The position numbers and the translations under genes were made by a program. DNA of 64,000 bases, taken from NCBI GenBank assembly GCA_029465975.1, contig CM055743.1, positions 13,690,231 through 13,754,230 on the forward strand. The letters are read 5' to 3'. The notes under the pieces were generated by a model that saw only the letters and a list, made by a program, of their open reading frames with translations, was not told the DNA's origin and did not search any database. This document shows positions 37,101-48,200 of the stretch, piece by piece (position 1 is the first letter of the stretch; every line of letters starts with the position of its first letter). Source of the DNA: Dallia pectoralis (Eukaryota; Chordata; Actinopteri; Esociformes; Umbridae).

Positions 37101-40009
37101 TTAAACAGCATGTAACCTGCCTATTATACTGCATGTAACCTGCCTATTATACTGCATGTAACCTGCCTATTATACAGCATGTAACCTGCCTATAGTACAT
37201 CATAATAACCTGCCTTTTAAGCAGCATGTAACCAGCCTATTATACAGCATGTAACCTGCCTATAGTACAGCATGTAACCTGCCTATTATACAGCATGTAA
37301 CCTGCCTATTATACAGCATGTAACCTGCATATTATACAGCATGTAACCTGCCTATTAACAAACATAGCAACCTGCCTATTAAGCAGCATTGTAACCAGCC
37401 TTTTAACCAACCTAGTAACCTATTAAACAGCATTGCAACCTGCCTAGTTGTTTTAGTGAGCCTACACAAACAGTACTGGCTAGCTAGTTAGTTTGCAAAC
37501 TAACAAAAGTTGTTTGAATACAATCTACCCAGTGATGGAGCATACACATACAAGAGTAACGTTGTTGTTTGATGTATGCATACACTTACAGTAGTAGCTA
37601 ACGCTAGATAGCGCGCTAACGCTAGCTAACAAGCTAACGTTAGCTGTTTCAATGTATACATACACTTACAGGAGTGGCTAACGCTAGCTAGCGTGCTAAC
37701 GCTAGCTAACATGCTAACGTGTAAACAGAGACCCAGAGAAAGAACTTACCCATTGGACATACAGCAGCAGTGTCTGTGGCTGTTGCCTGGGAGTGTCTTT
37801 GGCTGTAGCCAGGCAACTATGCCTTTGTCAGGAGGAACAGCTGTTCTCATCGATATCAGAGCGCGCTGCCTCCTCCCCCCCGCCCCTTCCAGAATGTTCC
37901 TACTATTTAGTCTGTGTCAGATGAATAGGATTCAGGCATGGTCATATACTTTTAGCTCTACTAACCAGAGTTTTACTCACACAGTTTAATTACATCATGA
38001 GAATCCTAAGAACCAGGCCTACATTTTGATATATAATATGTATATGTAACCCCAGAAATGTAGGCGCTATCACAATTTACAAACGACCAATAAAACACCA
38101 AAAATCGCTTTCAAGTTAGTGTAGAAAATCACCGTTTCAATGGACGTCTATGGGGAGGCGCAAGTTGGAAACAAAAGAACATAACGAAATCAATATTTAT
38201 GTTACAGCTTATATTTGAACATTTTCAGTGACAGCACAAATAGCTGAACGTTTTGATATGCCATTTGTGTGTAAAGGGTTGAAACTCAGGCAGCAGTAGC
38301 AGTTTATAAATGTTCTCTACATTTTATGCTGAACGGGCTTTCTCACTCTAGTTTTGAAGATTCCGTCAATGTATTTCAATGGGGATTAATTAGTGACAAT
38401 ATCGTTAATATTTCGTAAACTACATAACGAAACCTTCTACAAAACAATGCCAACTAAATAGAGTTCGGGACGCACATTTTGACACCATTTTTTGTCCATC
38501 TAGTGCAAAAACTGTGGGAGGAGTAGGCGGGGACAAAATTGATATAATAATAATAATATATATGTGAGATTACAATATGTGTCCTTGACCATAGTCAAGC
38601 ACACATAATAATAATATATATGTGAGATTACAATATGTGTCCTTGACCATAGTCAAGCACACATAATAATAATAATATATATGTGAGATTACAATATGTG
38701 TCCTTGACCATAGTCAAGCACACATAAATAACACACAAAACCGCGAGGTAATGTAGGGGCTCAACCAAACTAAAATTGGTGTCAAAAGTCCCACATTGTC
38801 CCTTTCCAATACAGTCTGGAAGCTTGTAGAGAATAGTTCCATATACAGCGCCCAAGGAGCTAACAGTCACACAGCGCCCACCACCCAATCGAACGCCTTA
38901 TAACAGGAGCTAACAGTCACACAGCGCCCAATCAAACGCCTTATAACAGGAGCTAACAGTCACACAGCGCCCAATCAAACGCCTTATAACAGGAGATAAC
39001 AGTCACACAGCGCCCAATCAAACGCCTTATAACAGGAGCTAACAGTCACACAGCGCCCAATCAAACGCCTTATAACAGGAGCTAACAGTCACACAGCGCC
39101 CAATCAAACGCCTTATAACAGGAGCTAACAGTCACACAGCGCCCAATCAAACGCCTTATAACAGGAGCTAACAGTCACACAGCGCCCAATCAAACGCCTT
39201 ATAACAGGAGCTAACAGTCACACAGCGCTTAACCAAACGCCTTATAACAGGAGCTAACAGTCACACAGCGCCCAATCAAACGCCTTATAACAGGAGCTAA
39301 CAGTCACACAGCGCCCAATCAAACGCCTTATAAAGGAGCTAACAGTCACACAGCTCCCAATCAAACGCCTTATAGCAGGAGCTAACAGTCACACAGCGCT
39401 TAACCAAACGCCTTATAACAGGAGCTAACAGTCACACAGCGCCCAATCAAACGCCTTATAACAGGAGCCAACAGTCACACAGCGCTTAACCAAACGCCTT
39501 ATAACAGGAGCTAACAGTCACACAGCGCCCAATCAAACGCCTTATAACAGGAGCTAACAGTCACACAGCGCCCAATCAAACGCCTTATAACAGGAGCTAA
39601 CAGTCAGACTAGGCACAGTATTTTAAATAGAAGCTTTAGGAGAATCATTTTTCCCTCGTAGTCACTGGAATTTTCCCAGTAGCATGTAGCATAGCTCCTT
39701 CGTTGACACTGGCAATGGTTATTTATTCTGCCCTTTTGCTTGAGAGTAGCTATAGCTGACGTTGATGTAGGAAGTCAGGACCAATAACACAACCAATTTG
39801 TCACCTCACCAGGCCGGATGAAGCCAGCTCCTGCCCCATCATCTTCTGCCCTCATGCACTCCGACTCTGACCTGGACAGTGATGACGGGCAGGGAGGGGT
39901 CCCGTGGACGGACCGTGAGAGGGGACAGCTCCTGCGACCACAAAACGGAAGCCTGAGAAACGGACAGGGTCCCGCAAGGAGCAAAAAGCAACGAGAGGAG
40001 CTGCTATAG
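16114..40009 (+). CDS. kiaa0319l: KIAA0319-like protein (AAV receptor homologue), PKD-domain membrane glycoprotein
   Basis: Twenty coding exons: 16114-16216, 20171-20523, 21020-21251, 21532-21630, 23955-24052, 24250-24337, 24581-24673, 25077-25209, 25627-25855, 26104-26227, 26802-26934, 27196-27344, 28228-28379, 28765-28903, 29419-29578, 29850-29992, 32221-32343, 35801-35891, 36000-36094, 39813-40009 (stop TAG). Total 2934 nt, 977 aa. All junctions are GT-AG and in phase. Order: signal peptide (1-34); eight-cysteine MANSC-type domain (about 36-110); Ser/Thr/Pro-rich linker; five PKD domains (about 230-325, 325-420, 422-517, 518-611, 612-708); six-cysteine module (CQLNCSSHGDCDSF); one membrane helix (VTIASFMIVVALATVLWGMV); cytoplasmic tail with YKML (YxxPhi sorting motif) and acidic SDSDLDSDD. 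In mammals the protein cycles between surface and Golgi, is linked to neuronal migration, and its PKD1-PKD2 region binds AAV capsids. It is about 70 residues shorter than human, mainly in the linker. Introns hold very large minisatellites. Confidence 0.96.
17751..18252 (+). mobile_element. 3' tail of a LINE-type retroelement
   Basis: Ends in ATTAGAATTTGTTCTCAATC, then CCTACCTGGTTACATAAAGG and TTAAATGAAAT, a 3' end found very widely in fish genomes and usually assigned to an L2/RSg-1-like LINE. The preceding 450 bp are T- and C-rich. The sequence interrupts the surrounding Tc1 element. The clade name is from memory. Confidence 0.6.
18463..18721. mobile_element. Short non-autonomous DNA transposon with target duplication
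   Basis: The sequence ACATTTGGCGCATTTAGCAG followed by ACGCTCATATCTAGAGCGAC is a common fish repeat start. It is flanked by an 11-bp direct duplication TTGTTCACATT (18452-18462 and 18722-18732). The outer Tc1 sequence resumes cleanly after the second copy. Confidence 0.65.
19451..20090. mobile_element. Possible solo LTR or LTR-like insertion
   Basis: A 640-bp block with TGTTACGT at the left and the inverse ACGTAACA at the right (5'-TG...CA-3'). I could not find a matching target-site duplication. There is no coding similarity. It lies just upstream of the kiaa0319l MANSC exon. Confidence 0.3.
20624..20717. mobile_element. Hairpin MITE (Tc1-type terminal repeats)
   Basis: Perfect-looking inverted ends CAGGTGCAACTCAAAA and TTTTGAGTTGCACCTG around a short core containing TTAATTTATTTCAGTAATTC. 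It resembles a deletion derivative of a Tc1-like family whose ends start AGGTGCATCTCAAAAAAT. It lies 100 bp after a kiaa0319l exon. Confidence 0.75.
21647..23170. repeat. 40-bp minisatellite starting 16 bp after a kiaa0319l donor
   Basis: About 38 copies of a 40-bp unit: CACCTGTAGTATTACTGTAT, then TACACCCTGTAGGGCCAGCA. Degeneration is at both edges. A six-unit (240-bp) higher-order pattern is visible: the GGGGCCAGCA variant followed by the AACCTGTAGGACC variant recurs at about 22461, 22701 and 22941. Confidence 0.95.
25488..25602. repeat. Short tandem repeat of about 30 bp, four copies
   Basis: Units of type GTGCTGTATGTTTATATTTA ACAAAT in the kiaa0319l intron between exons ending 25209 and starting 25627. 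Confidence 0.8.
26273..26315. repeat. 14-bp tandem repeat, three copies
   Basis: GGCACTATATCT repeated with one partial copy, about 50 bp after the kiaa0319l donor at 26228. Confidence 0.75.
28945..29135 (-). mobile_element. Tc1-like transposase fragment
   Basis: The minus strand reads NTTTTVRHGGGNVMFWGC, the conserved Tc1 transposase block before the second catalytic aspartate. It is preceded on plus by CCATGCCTCACAGTAGTGGT. Intronic, short and broken. Confidence 0.7.
29600..29757. repeat. 17-bp minisatellite near a kiaa0319l donor
   Basis: About nine copies of GAGACGTGTTGGTGGGA, starting about 20 bp after the donor at 29579. G-rich on the plus strand. Confidence 0.95.
29993..32135 (+). 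repeat. 34-bp minisatellite whose unit contains the 5' splice site
   Basis: About 60 copies of a 34-bp unit: GTGAGTATTAATACACAGGG, then ATAGAGGAGAGTCT. The first unit begins exactly at the kiaa0319l donor (GTTA|GTGAGT, 29992/29993). Main variants are GATAG, GACAG and GATTG in the middle and TCA, TCT or TTC before GTGAGT. A few units are truncated (about 30990, 31046, 31790). Confidence 0.95.
32545..35530. repeat. 30-bp minisatellite of about 99 copies
   Basis: Unit CAGAGGGTTAGGCTAGTGTG AGGGCATCAC, almost without length variation over 3 kb. Variants (GGCTAATATT, GGGTTTGGC, AAGCTAGTG, GGATAGTG, GGCAAGTGTGAGTG) recur in the same order at offsets of about 930-990 bp and again about 690 bp later, showing segmental duplications inside the array. 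It starts about 200 bp after the donor at 32344. Confidence 0.97.
36250..37445. repeat. Minisatellite of about 23 bp, roughly 50 copies
   Basis: Irregular copies of CAGCATGTAACCTGCCTATTAAA, with ATAGTA and TTTTAAG variants. It lies in the last kiaa0319l intron, about 160 bp after the donor at 36095. Confidence 0.93.
37571..37716. repeat. Two-copy 80-bp repeat rich in GCTAGC/GCTAAC palindromes
   Basis: Two copies starting at ATGTATGCATACACTTACAG and ATGTATACATACACTTACAG, each followed by GCTAACGCTAGC-type overlapping palindromes, which could fold into hairpins. Confidence 0.75.
38530..38730. repeat. 65-bp tandem repeat, three copies
   Basis: Three near-identical units containing AATATATATGTGAGATTACA then ATATGTGTCCTTGACCATAG. 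Confidence 0.9.
38853..39606. repeat. 43-bp minisatellite, about 17 copies
   Basis: Unit GGAGCTAACAGTCACACAGC, then GCCCAATCAAACGCCTTATA, then ACA. GCTTAACC replaces GCCCAATC in a few copies. It ends about 200 bp before the last kiaa0319l exon. Confidence 0.95.
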
Positions 40010-41760
40010 CAACAGGGCCGGGCGTCGCCCCTCCTTACCCTTTAATCCCACACATTCACTCTAGATTTTCTCCGCCACACGAGCCCTGCACCTTCCCACC
40101 CACAAACTCTAAAGAACATGTAGCAGGAGTGGAGTGGCGGAGTGGAGTGGAGGAGTGGAACACACGTATTGGACATGGGGGGTTTAGCCACTCAAACCCA
40201 TACTCGGACCTCTGTGTCTACACTAAGCCAATAGGAAGGAGATTCATGTGAAGTTACGCACTGTTCACTCCTGAGACAGAGAGAATGTTGCCCCTCACTA
40301 CTAGTGAAGACCAGCATGATCGATCCCTTCAGACAGGAGCTGTACGTTATTGTCATGTAAACTACATGCGTGTGAACTACATGAGATCTGAGCCTGTCTC
40401 TGACACAAAGTTTGTTTATGATGCACATCTCTTTCCAGGCTGATCGACAGACACTCTTCCAGGTCGTGGTAGTGTTGGCAAGTACCCAGTGCTGGCATAT
40501 ACTGAAATAACATGTTACAAATTGTTACAATATGGCTGACTTTCACACACAACCAATAGCCCAAAGCTCTATGTCTGTGCAAAAGAGTCTGGTGGACAAT
40601 GTGTTTTGTTTGAATGTTTGGTGGTCAGGTCTGCATGAGCCACTGTTGTTTTGTGTGCCCAAGGCGTTAATGCGTTTGGACATTGTGCCGAAGCATATTG
40701 TATCTCAGAAGGGTTGTGCGTTTGTTTGCTGGCAGAGGATCCCAAGAGATAGTGTTTCTTTCCAAGCGCCAGTCCTAATACTGTGTACATACACTGGATG
40801 TCTCAGACAGAGTGTTGGTGCTATCAAGACCATTTGGAAAACTCTGATTCACTGGGGGGGGTGGTGTAGAGCTTTATATTCATTCTTTCTGATTGTTTTC
40901 AAGTTGGAGTTTTAGAGTTGCAGTTGTCTTGAAAGCACTTGTAGATAATGATGATAATGACAGATTGGGAAGATGGGGAAATGCTTCCTACTCACCTCAG
41001 ACATTAATGATTGCAGAAACCCAGAATACCACTTTAGGTCAGGTCTGTATTAGGATTTATTTTAGTCATTAATTTTAATTCTGATGCACTTTGTTTTTCA
41101 CGCTAACACTGCTTCTTTCTGTTTGTACCTCCACTATGCTCGCACTGGCTGCTAACTGAAAAAATGTCAATCAGGAATTGATTCAGTTCAGCAATAGATA
41201 GGTCGACTCCATTTGCCCAACACATACCTCTTCCAAACTTGAGTGGTGGTTGGTGTCACTTTGCATGTTGATTTCTGTGAACCTGAACTTGAGTTTGACT
41301 TGAGTTTTTTTGGTTGTTGAATGTTTAAGAGAAAAGCCTCTGAACTAATTGGAGGAAAGCTCTGTGAAATAAGCAATCATTTTTCCCCAAATCAGTCTCA
41401 GTGCAAGTCATCTCATGCTGTTGTTCAATTTCACTAGTCGAGCACATTTATGACAGATTGGCAGCAAGCATTTTGGGACACAAAGTTCTTCGGGAAGTCA
41501 GACAGGCAAGAGCCACAAAATGAAGGGATTCTGTGTTGATTTATTTGTTAAGTAACAATTTTTTTGTGAAGGATTCCACTCACTATGTGACCTGACCTGA
41601 TGCAACTGGATAATCTCTAAATTAAAATAAACTGTTTAAAATCTTTATTTTGTCAAGACTCCCGAAGTGTTTCCAGCTAGTGCTAATTGATCTGGTGACT
41701 TCGCCTAAATAACTGCTGTTTATTACTGACAAATAAAGTTCATTCATGTTTTAAGGTCAC
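40010..41760 (+). other. kiaa0319l: kiaa0319l 3' UTR
   Basis: No further exon after the TAG stop. An AATAAA lies at 41732-41737 (GACAAATAAAGTTC), followed by a T-rich stretch. This would give a 3' UTR of about 1.7 kb. Shorter alternatives are possible. Confidence 0.5.
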
Positions 41761-42189
41761 TATTGGGAACAGAATGCAACTGAATACATTACTAACTACA
41801 CAGCGATCAATGATATTGCCTTTTACATATTTGACATTGTCTTTTAGGACCGACCGTTACGGTTTGTGGCTCTTTAGTGCTCCATTACACTAATTGATGA
41901 GAAGCGTCCTCAGATCATGATTGCCGTCTGTGGTCTCATTACTGGTGTTTTGCCTGCTTGGCTTTGATCTCTATAGACTAGGAGGACTCTAGTGTGTTGG
42001 TCAGATTAATCACTTCACTCCTCAGTCTTTCTGAGTGTTGAGCAAATCGCTAAGATTAAATATTTTAAAATATATAAAATATAGTCGGTGGGCTCAGACA
42101 CATTTAACATATTTTATTGCATCAGTTCTGATCAGCGATGGTTGTTCTGTATCAGTTCAGTTCTGAATCATAATACGTTGTGGAGATGA

Positions 42190-42720
42190 AAGATGCTGTA
42201 TACACTGATAAGCAAAAACACCTGCCGAATATAATGTGATGGACCTCTGCGTGCCGCCAAAAGAGCGCCGACCTGCCGACGCACAGACTCTTAAACACCC
42301 CTGAAGGTGTCCTGTGTTCCAACACCAATGTATTAGCAGCAGATCGTTTAAGTTGACTAAGTTGTGAGGTGGAGCTGCCGTGGATCAGATTTGTAAGTTC
42401 AACACGTCCCACTGATGCTCAATCGGATTGATGTCTGGGGATGATAGAGGCCAGGGCAACACCTTGAACTCTTCATCATGTTCCTCAAATCGTTACCAAA
42501 TAATGTGTGCAGTGTGGCAGGGCACATTATCCTGCTGGAAGAGGCCACTGCCATCAGGGAATACCGTTGACTTAAGGGGTGTGCCTGGTCTGCTATGATG
42601 TTTAGGCAGGTGGCACGTGTCAAATTGACATCCACATGACAGCGTGGACCACACGGAATAGCCTTCGTTTCCATCTAACATCAATAGACTTGGTTGACTG
42701 TCCCTTTAATGGTCCCCAGC
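42190..42720 (-). mobile_element. Degenerate Tc1-like transposon, 3' half of transposase
   Basis: Plus strand has ACCCCTGAAGGTGTCCTGTG, TGATGCTCAATCGGATTGAT, CACCTTGAACTCTTCATCAT, GTGTGGCAGGGCACATTATC and CACTGCCATCAGGGAATACC. These are the reverse of a Tc1 transposase C-terminus (EFKVL..P..SPD.NPIEH type). Frameshifts break it. Intergenic between kiaa0319l and cap1. Confidence 0.75.
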
Positions 42721-43199
42721 TCAAGGTGCACCTACAGTATTAAATGATCTTCTTGATATGTCACACCTGTCAAGTGGATGGATTATTTTGGCAATCCGAG
42801 GAAAGATAGGCCTACAGATTTTGGAATATTTGCAGGATATTGTATTATAGCTGATGAAATGAGACCAACACATTGTATGTTGCTTTAACCTTATTTCAGT
42901 CTTCGTATGTGAAACCAAGCTAGACTTAAGTTGTGAACTGTCCACTTGTGGTGCGGCTGAGGCGTGAAGTGAATATGTTAGTCAATAAAGAAACATATTA
43001 CCAGATATATAATGTCATATCAGCCAACTGTCACACAGATGGGGTCGTATCGTGTTAAGAACAATTATATATATATGGGCAATTACAACTTAGAGCATTG
43101 AATAGGAAACATTTCATAATAAAAGGAAGGAAAGATGTTGTGTCTGTTTTTCATTTATCTTGCACTCTCTCTCTCTTCTCCTTATAAGGCAAAGTAATG

Positions 43200-43374
43200 G
43201 TTGGGTGAGTGAGGGCGGAAGCGCCGCGTGGTGGCTGCTGAGAACTACCACACTCATACCGGAAGTACAGCTCATACCGGAAGTATAGGCGTAGCAGCAC
43301 TCGGTCTCGCTATAGCCACCGACATACTGTTCGTGTTGATCCTAGACGTAATCAGTGCCTGTCCAATTTAGCAG
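43200..43374 (+). promoter_or_regulatory. cap1: cap1 promoter and 5' UTR exon with tandem ETS sites
   Basis: GC-rich stretch ending in a strong donor GCAG|GTAAGG (43374/43375). An 18-bp direct repeat CTCATACCGGAAGTACAG carries two canonical ETS/GABPA sites CCGGAAGT at 43259-43266 and 43277-43284, typical of TATA-less housekeeping promoters. The first coding exon follows after a 1.9-kb intron. Confidence 0.6.
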
Positions 43375-45242
43375 GTAAGGATGGCGTTTTGTAACTCGGT
43401 GAACCTATGTGCGTTTTATTGCATTAATTTTAAATTACTTTTTTTATTTGTGCACAAGAAGTCCTAATGTCATAATCTGCGCCCTGGTGGTGTTGTAGTT
43501 AATCACTCCGAAATTATAGATATGATTCCTGGTAATTGATTGATTGCTGGCTGTGTAATGTACGAGCTAAACTGCATTCAATTATGCACTATTGTGATAT
43601 TTTTTATTTATTTCGGTCATTTAAAGACGCAACCCACAGAAGTAGTTCTTCATTTTTGCACCTGACTATGTAGGGTAGTGCAAGAAAATACAGGAAATGC
43701 CGAGAGACAGACGAGGGAGGAGATTCAGGCCGTTTAGGCAGAACAGCAACATCATTATATAAACGAATAACCTGGTAATGCTGTGTTATTGTTGTTAGCT
43801 TAGCTAACATTAACCAACCCAGACTGTGTTATCGTTAGCTCTTCTATTGTAGCTAAATCTAACATGTTGGCTCCTCGGCCGACTCCCAATCCCATTATAA
43901 TCGACGTGTGTGTGTTGTGTGTAATGATTTGCATTGCCTCCCTAGCATGCCGGGATTGTAAGAAACATTATTGACCTCCATAATCTGTATCTATGGTCCT
44001 GAATAGCGGTAGTGCAAGATCAGTCGTTCATTTGCGGATGTCCTTCAATATAACGAGCTTAAGCCGGATATATATGTTCCCTATGCAGGAAAGTTTCCTA
44101 TTGGGGAATTGGAGGATATCCAGCTGTCCTAGCTGCAGTGCGCAATTATAATACATGTATTCCTTCTTTGCAAATTACCCCTAGAGCACTGTTTACCCGC
44201 ACTGTTTATCCATTTTCCATGCAAGCCAAACAAGTTGACCCACCCCAGCACTAGACCAAGACCTAGATTGAGTCATATATGGCAACAAGGAAGAAATATA
44301 AGTTAAACCAAGCCTGTTGGCTCAGGTCAAGCAGGCAGCTGGACCTTTGCTGTTTTAGGGTTATGGGTAAATACAGAGTCCATTGAAACATTTTTTATAA
44401 CTGTGTGCCTATGTGCCAGTCAAGTGTTTTGGACATCAGAAATACAGGCACATCCAAAAATGCCTGCAAAGTAACAGCTAAGCAACAGGACTGGAAACAT
44501 TCATGTTAGTTTCTTGTTTGTTATCAATGAAATATATAGCTATTCCAATAAGTGAGATAAATGAACACATTTGGCAGGTCACAAGCACTGGTTTCTCTGG
44601 GCAGATGATATGTGAGGAAATTAGCCCAAATGAATTGAGCAATATGGAATGCATGTAAATAAGGGGACTGTGGGTTTATATTCAGCTGAGAGACACTTTA
44701 ATGAAGCAAGTATCTATTATGGTATGTCAGCCTCCAGGGTGTGTGTCAGTGCTCCTAATACTGCAGGGGCATTTTACAGCGTTTGTGGAGTGAACCCTTA
44801 GGTCTTCATATTACTGCTGTTGTATTTTTATTGTGTTTGGTTGGTGTGACGCAATATGGGTGGGGAGGATTGCTCAATGGTTGGGACAGAGGTGACTCAA
44901 GGCATACGACAGTGGGTAGATCCAGGTGTGTTATCTGCATTCCTGTCCTGAGCGGGTCTTGACATGTAATGAACAATGAGAGTAGAGTCTGAGGGAAAAG
45001 GTCTACTCCAGTAAAATCACAAGGAATGAAACCAACCAAATTATTCTATATGAGTGTTAATGCAATGTCAACTTGCCTAAACTATTGACTGAATTTGGTA
45101 CCAGCCCCAATCTTGATTTAGCTGTTAAAAACTCACCAGTGGTTCTATTGACTACTGGGACCGTGGTTTCTGGTGATTTCTTTATGGTGAACGATCTATT
45201 CAAGCCAGAGGAACTCAGCTGACGTGCTTTCTCTCTCCAGGT

Positions 45243-48200
45243 ATGGCAGAGTTGGCAAGTCTGGTGCAGCGGCTGGAGTTGGCTGTGGGTCGCCTGGAGG
45301 CGGTGTCAGGGGGTGGGGCCAGCAGCGGTGGGAGTGGCTCTCCTGGAGGTAACATAAGATGCCTTTTATTGTATATTTTGGCCGTTTCACATAACACAAT
45401 GTGACTGACCTCTAGTCATGTGGGAATACATTTATATGTGTCTTTGGCAACTAGCCTCTAGCCATGTGGGTATACATTAATATGTATCTTTGGCAACTAG
45501 CCTCTAGCCATGTGGGTATACATTTATATGTATCCTTGGCAACTAGCATCTAGCCATGTGGGTGTATATTTATATGTATCTTTGGCAACTAGCCTCTAGC
45601 CATGTGGGTATACATTTAAATGTATCTTTGGCAACTAGCCTCTAGCCATGTGGGTATACATTTATATGTATCCTTGGCAACTAGCATCTAGCCGTGTGGG
45701 TATACATTTATATGTATCCTTGGCAACTAGCATCTAGCCATGTGGGTATACATTTATATGTATCCTTGGCAACTAGCCTCTAGCCATGTGGGTATACATT
45801 TATATGTATCCTTGGCAACTAGCATCTAGCCGTGTGGGTATACATTTATATGTATCCTTGGCAACTAGCATCTAGCCATGTGGGTATACATTTATATGTA
45901 TCTTTGGCAACTAGCCTCTAGCCATGTGGGTATACATTTAAATGTGTCTTTGGCAACTAGCATCTAGCCATGTGGGTATACTTTTGTATGTGTCTTTGGC
46001 AACTAGCCTCTAGCCATGTGGGTATATATTTAAATGTATCTTTGTCAACTAGCATCTAGCCATGTGGGTATACTTTTGTATGTATCTTTGGCCCCTAAGC
46101 ATCTGTGTACACATATATGTATCTTTGGCAACTAGCCTCTAGCCATGTGGGTATACTTTTATACAAATATTTGGCCCTTAACTATCAGGGTACACATATG
46201 TATCTTTGGCCACCTGCCTCTACCCATCGGTGTAAATCTCAAATTATTCCACACTCACCCACCATTTGTCCTCTTTTATAGATTTGGATAGATACACACT
46301 GCACACTTGTGGCGTCTCATTAATGCATCAGCATGTTTGGCGTTCATTGACAAATGTTATGTTTTGATAGAGGAAGTCCATTTTTTCTTCATTAATATCA
46401 TATTCCTGATGGGTGGATGAGTCATGTGATCCTTAATGCCTGCCTCACCAAGTTTATGATGAGGCAAACCAGCTATAGAGGGTTGTCTCAATGTTGAGTC
46501 ATCTATAGATCTCGACGGCTCTTTCTCAACTATATTGGGCAGGAGAGCCCCCCCGTGAGTATCTTATTGTCTTGCGAAGGTAGAGGCTAAAATAACTCAT
46601 TGACATTGTATTGACACCCCAGAATCTACTACAAAGCAGAATCAATGAGCTAGCCAGCTAAGATGGAAAAGCTTGACATGCATGTGGTCAGCTGGACCCA
46701 ACAACAATATCCCATCTCTATGTTTAGCTGTCTGAATGACGCCAAACATGGAAATAGATTTCTAGTGGTCGTTTAAAGTCATCTGTGCATTGTGGTAAGC
46801 CCCCCAGCAACCATGAGGAAACATCCAGAATGCCAGTGTTGTCATAGTCTGGTTTACTCAGGTAATGGATTCGGATTAGAACATGACTCACGCGCTGAAC
46901 AAACATTATGGTGGAACGTTGGTCTCTGACAAGTCTCCCTGTTGTTGGCAGTTGTATCGGCGTACGTGGAGGCCTACGATGGCATCATCACCGGCGCCGT
47001 CGCCCAGTACCTCACCCTCAGCCAGCAGATAGGGGGCGACGTTCAGAAGCATGTAAGTTGAATTGCACTAGAGAGGAAATCGATGTCATGCAATGTCCCT
47101 CCCCCCCGTTTGCTTTCATGCTTGTGGTCGAACGTGTTTAGGATGCAATAACCGCCAGCCTTTTCTTCCTCTTTCAGGCGGACATGATGAAGCAGGCGTT
47201 CTCTTGTCAGAGACAGCTTCTGGTCACTGCCTCCTGCTCCCAGAAGCCCACTGATGTACGTCCCCTTAACCTTACCATTATTTACACAGCCTACGTTGAT
47301 ATAATTATATAAGTGACCAATTAGCTGACAGTTTGCCAGATCATCTGCGGTGTTGTAATTGGGTCAACTGATTGCAATGTCGAAGAATGTCTTTATGGCC
47401 ATATTGTCGTTGTCAGTGAAACTGAACTCGGAAAACAGCAAAGGTATTTTGGTGTCAATTGCCTTTCGCTAATGTTTTCCTATTTCCGGATGGTCCAAGG
47501 ATTTCATAGGTCAAATTAGGAGTTTGCCGCTCCCACTTTTATTGTCTGTTATTACGGCAGTTGGGTTATTTTGTCTACAATAGCTGACGCATATGAGCTT
47601 TAATGTCATTGTGACTTGAATGTGATTATTTCCCCCGTTAGGCAGCCCTGTCTGCCCTCCTGAATGTGATTATTTCCCGTTAGGCAGCCCTGTCTGCCCT
47701 CCTGAATGTGATTATTTCCCGTTAGGCAGCCCTGTCTGCCCTCCTGATGTGATTATTTCTCCTGTTAGGCAGCCCTGTCTGCCCTCCTGATGTGATTATT
47801 TCTCCTGTTAGGCAGCCCTGTCTGCCCTCCTGATGTGATTATTTCTCCTGTTAGGCAGCCCCGTCTGCCCTCCTGATGTGATTATTTCGCCTGTTAGGCA
47901 GCCCCGTCTGCCCTCCTGAATGTGATTATTTCCCGTTAGGCAGCCCCGTCTGCCCTCCTGAATGTGATTATTTCCCGTTAGGCAGCCCCGTCTGCCCTCC
48001 TGAATGTGATTATTTCCCGTTAGGCAGCCCCGTCTGCCCTCCTGAATGTGATTATTTCCCGTTAGGCAGCCCCGTCTGCCCTCCTGAATGTGATTATTTC
48101 CCGTTAGGCAGCCCCGTCTGCCCTCCTGAATGTGATTATTTCCCGTTAGGCAGCCCCGTCTGCCCTCCTGAATGTGATTATTTCCCGTTAGGCAGCCCCG

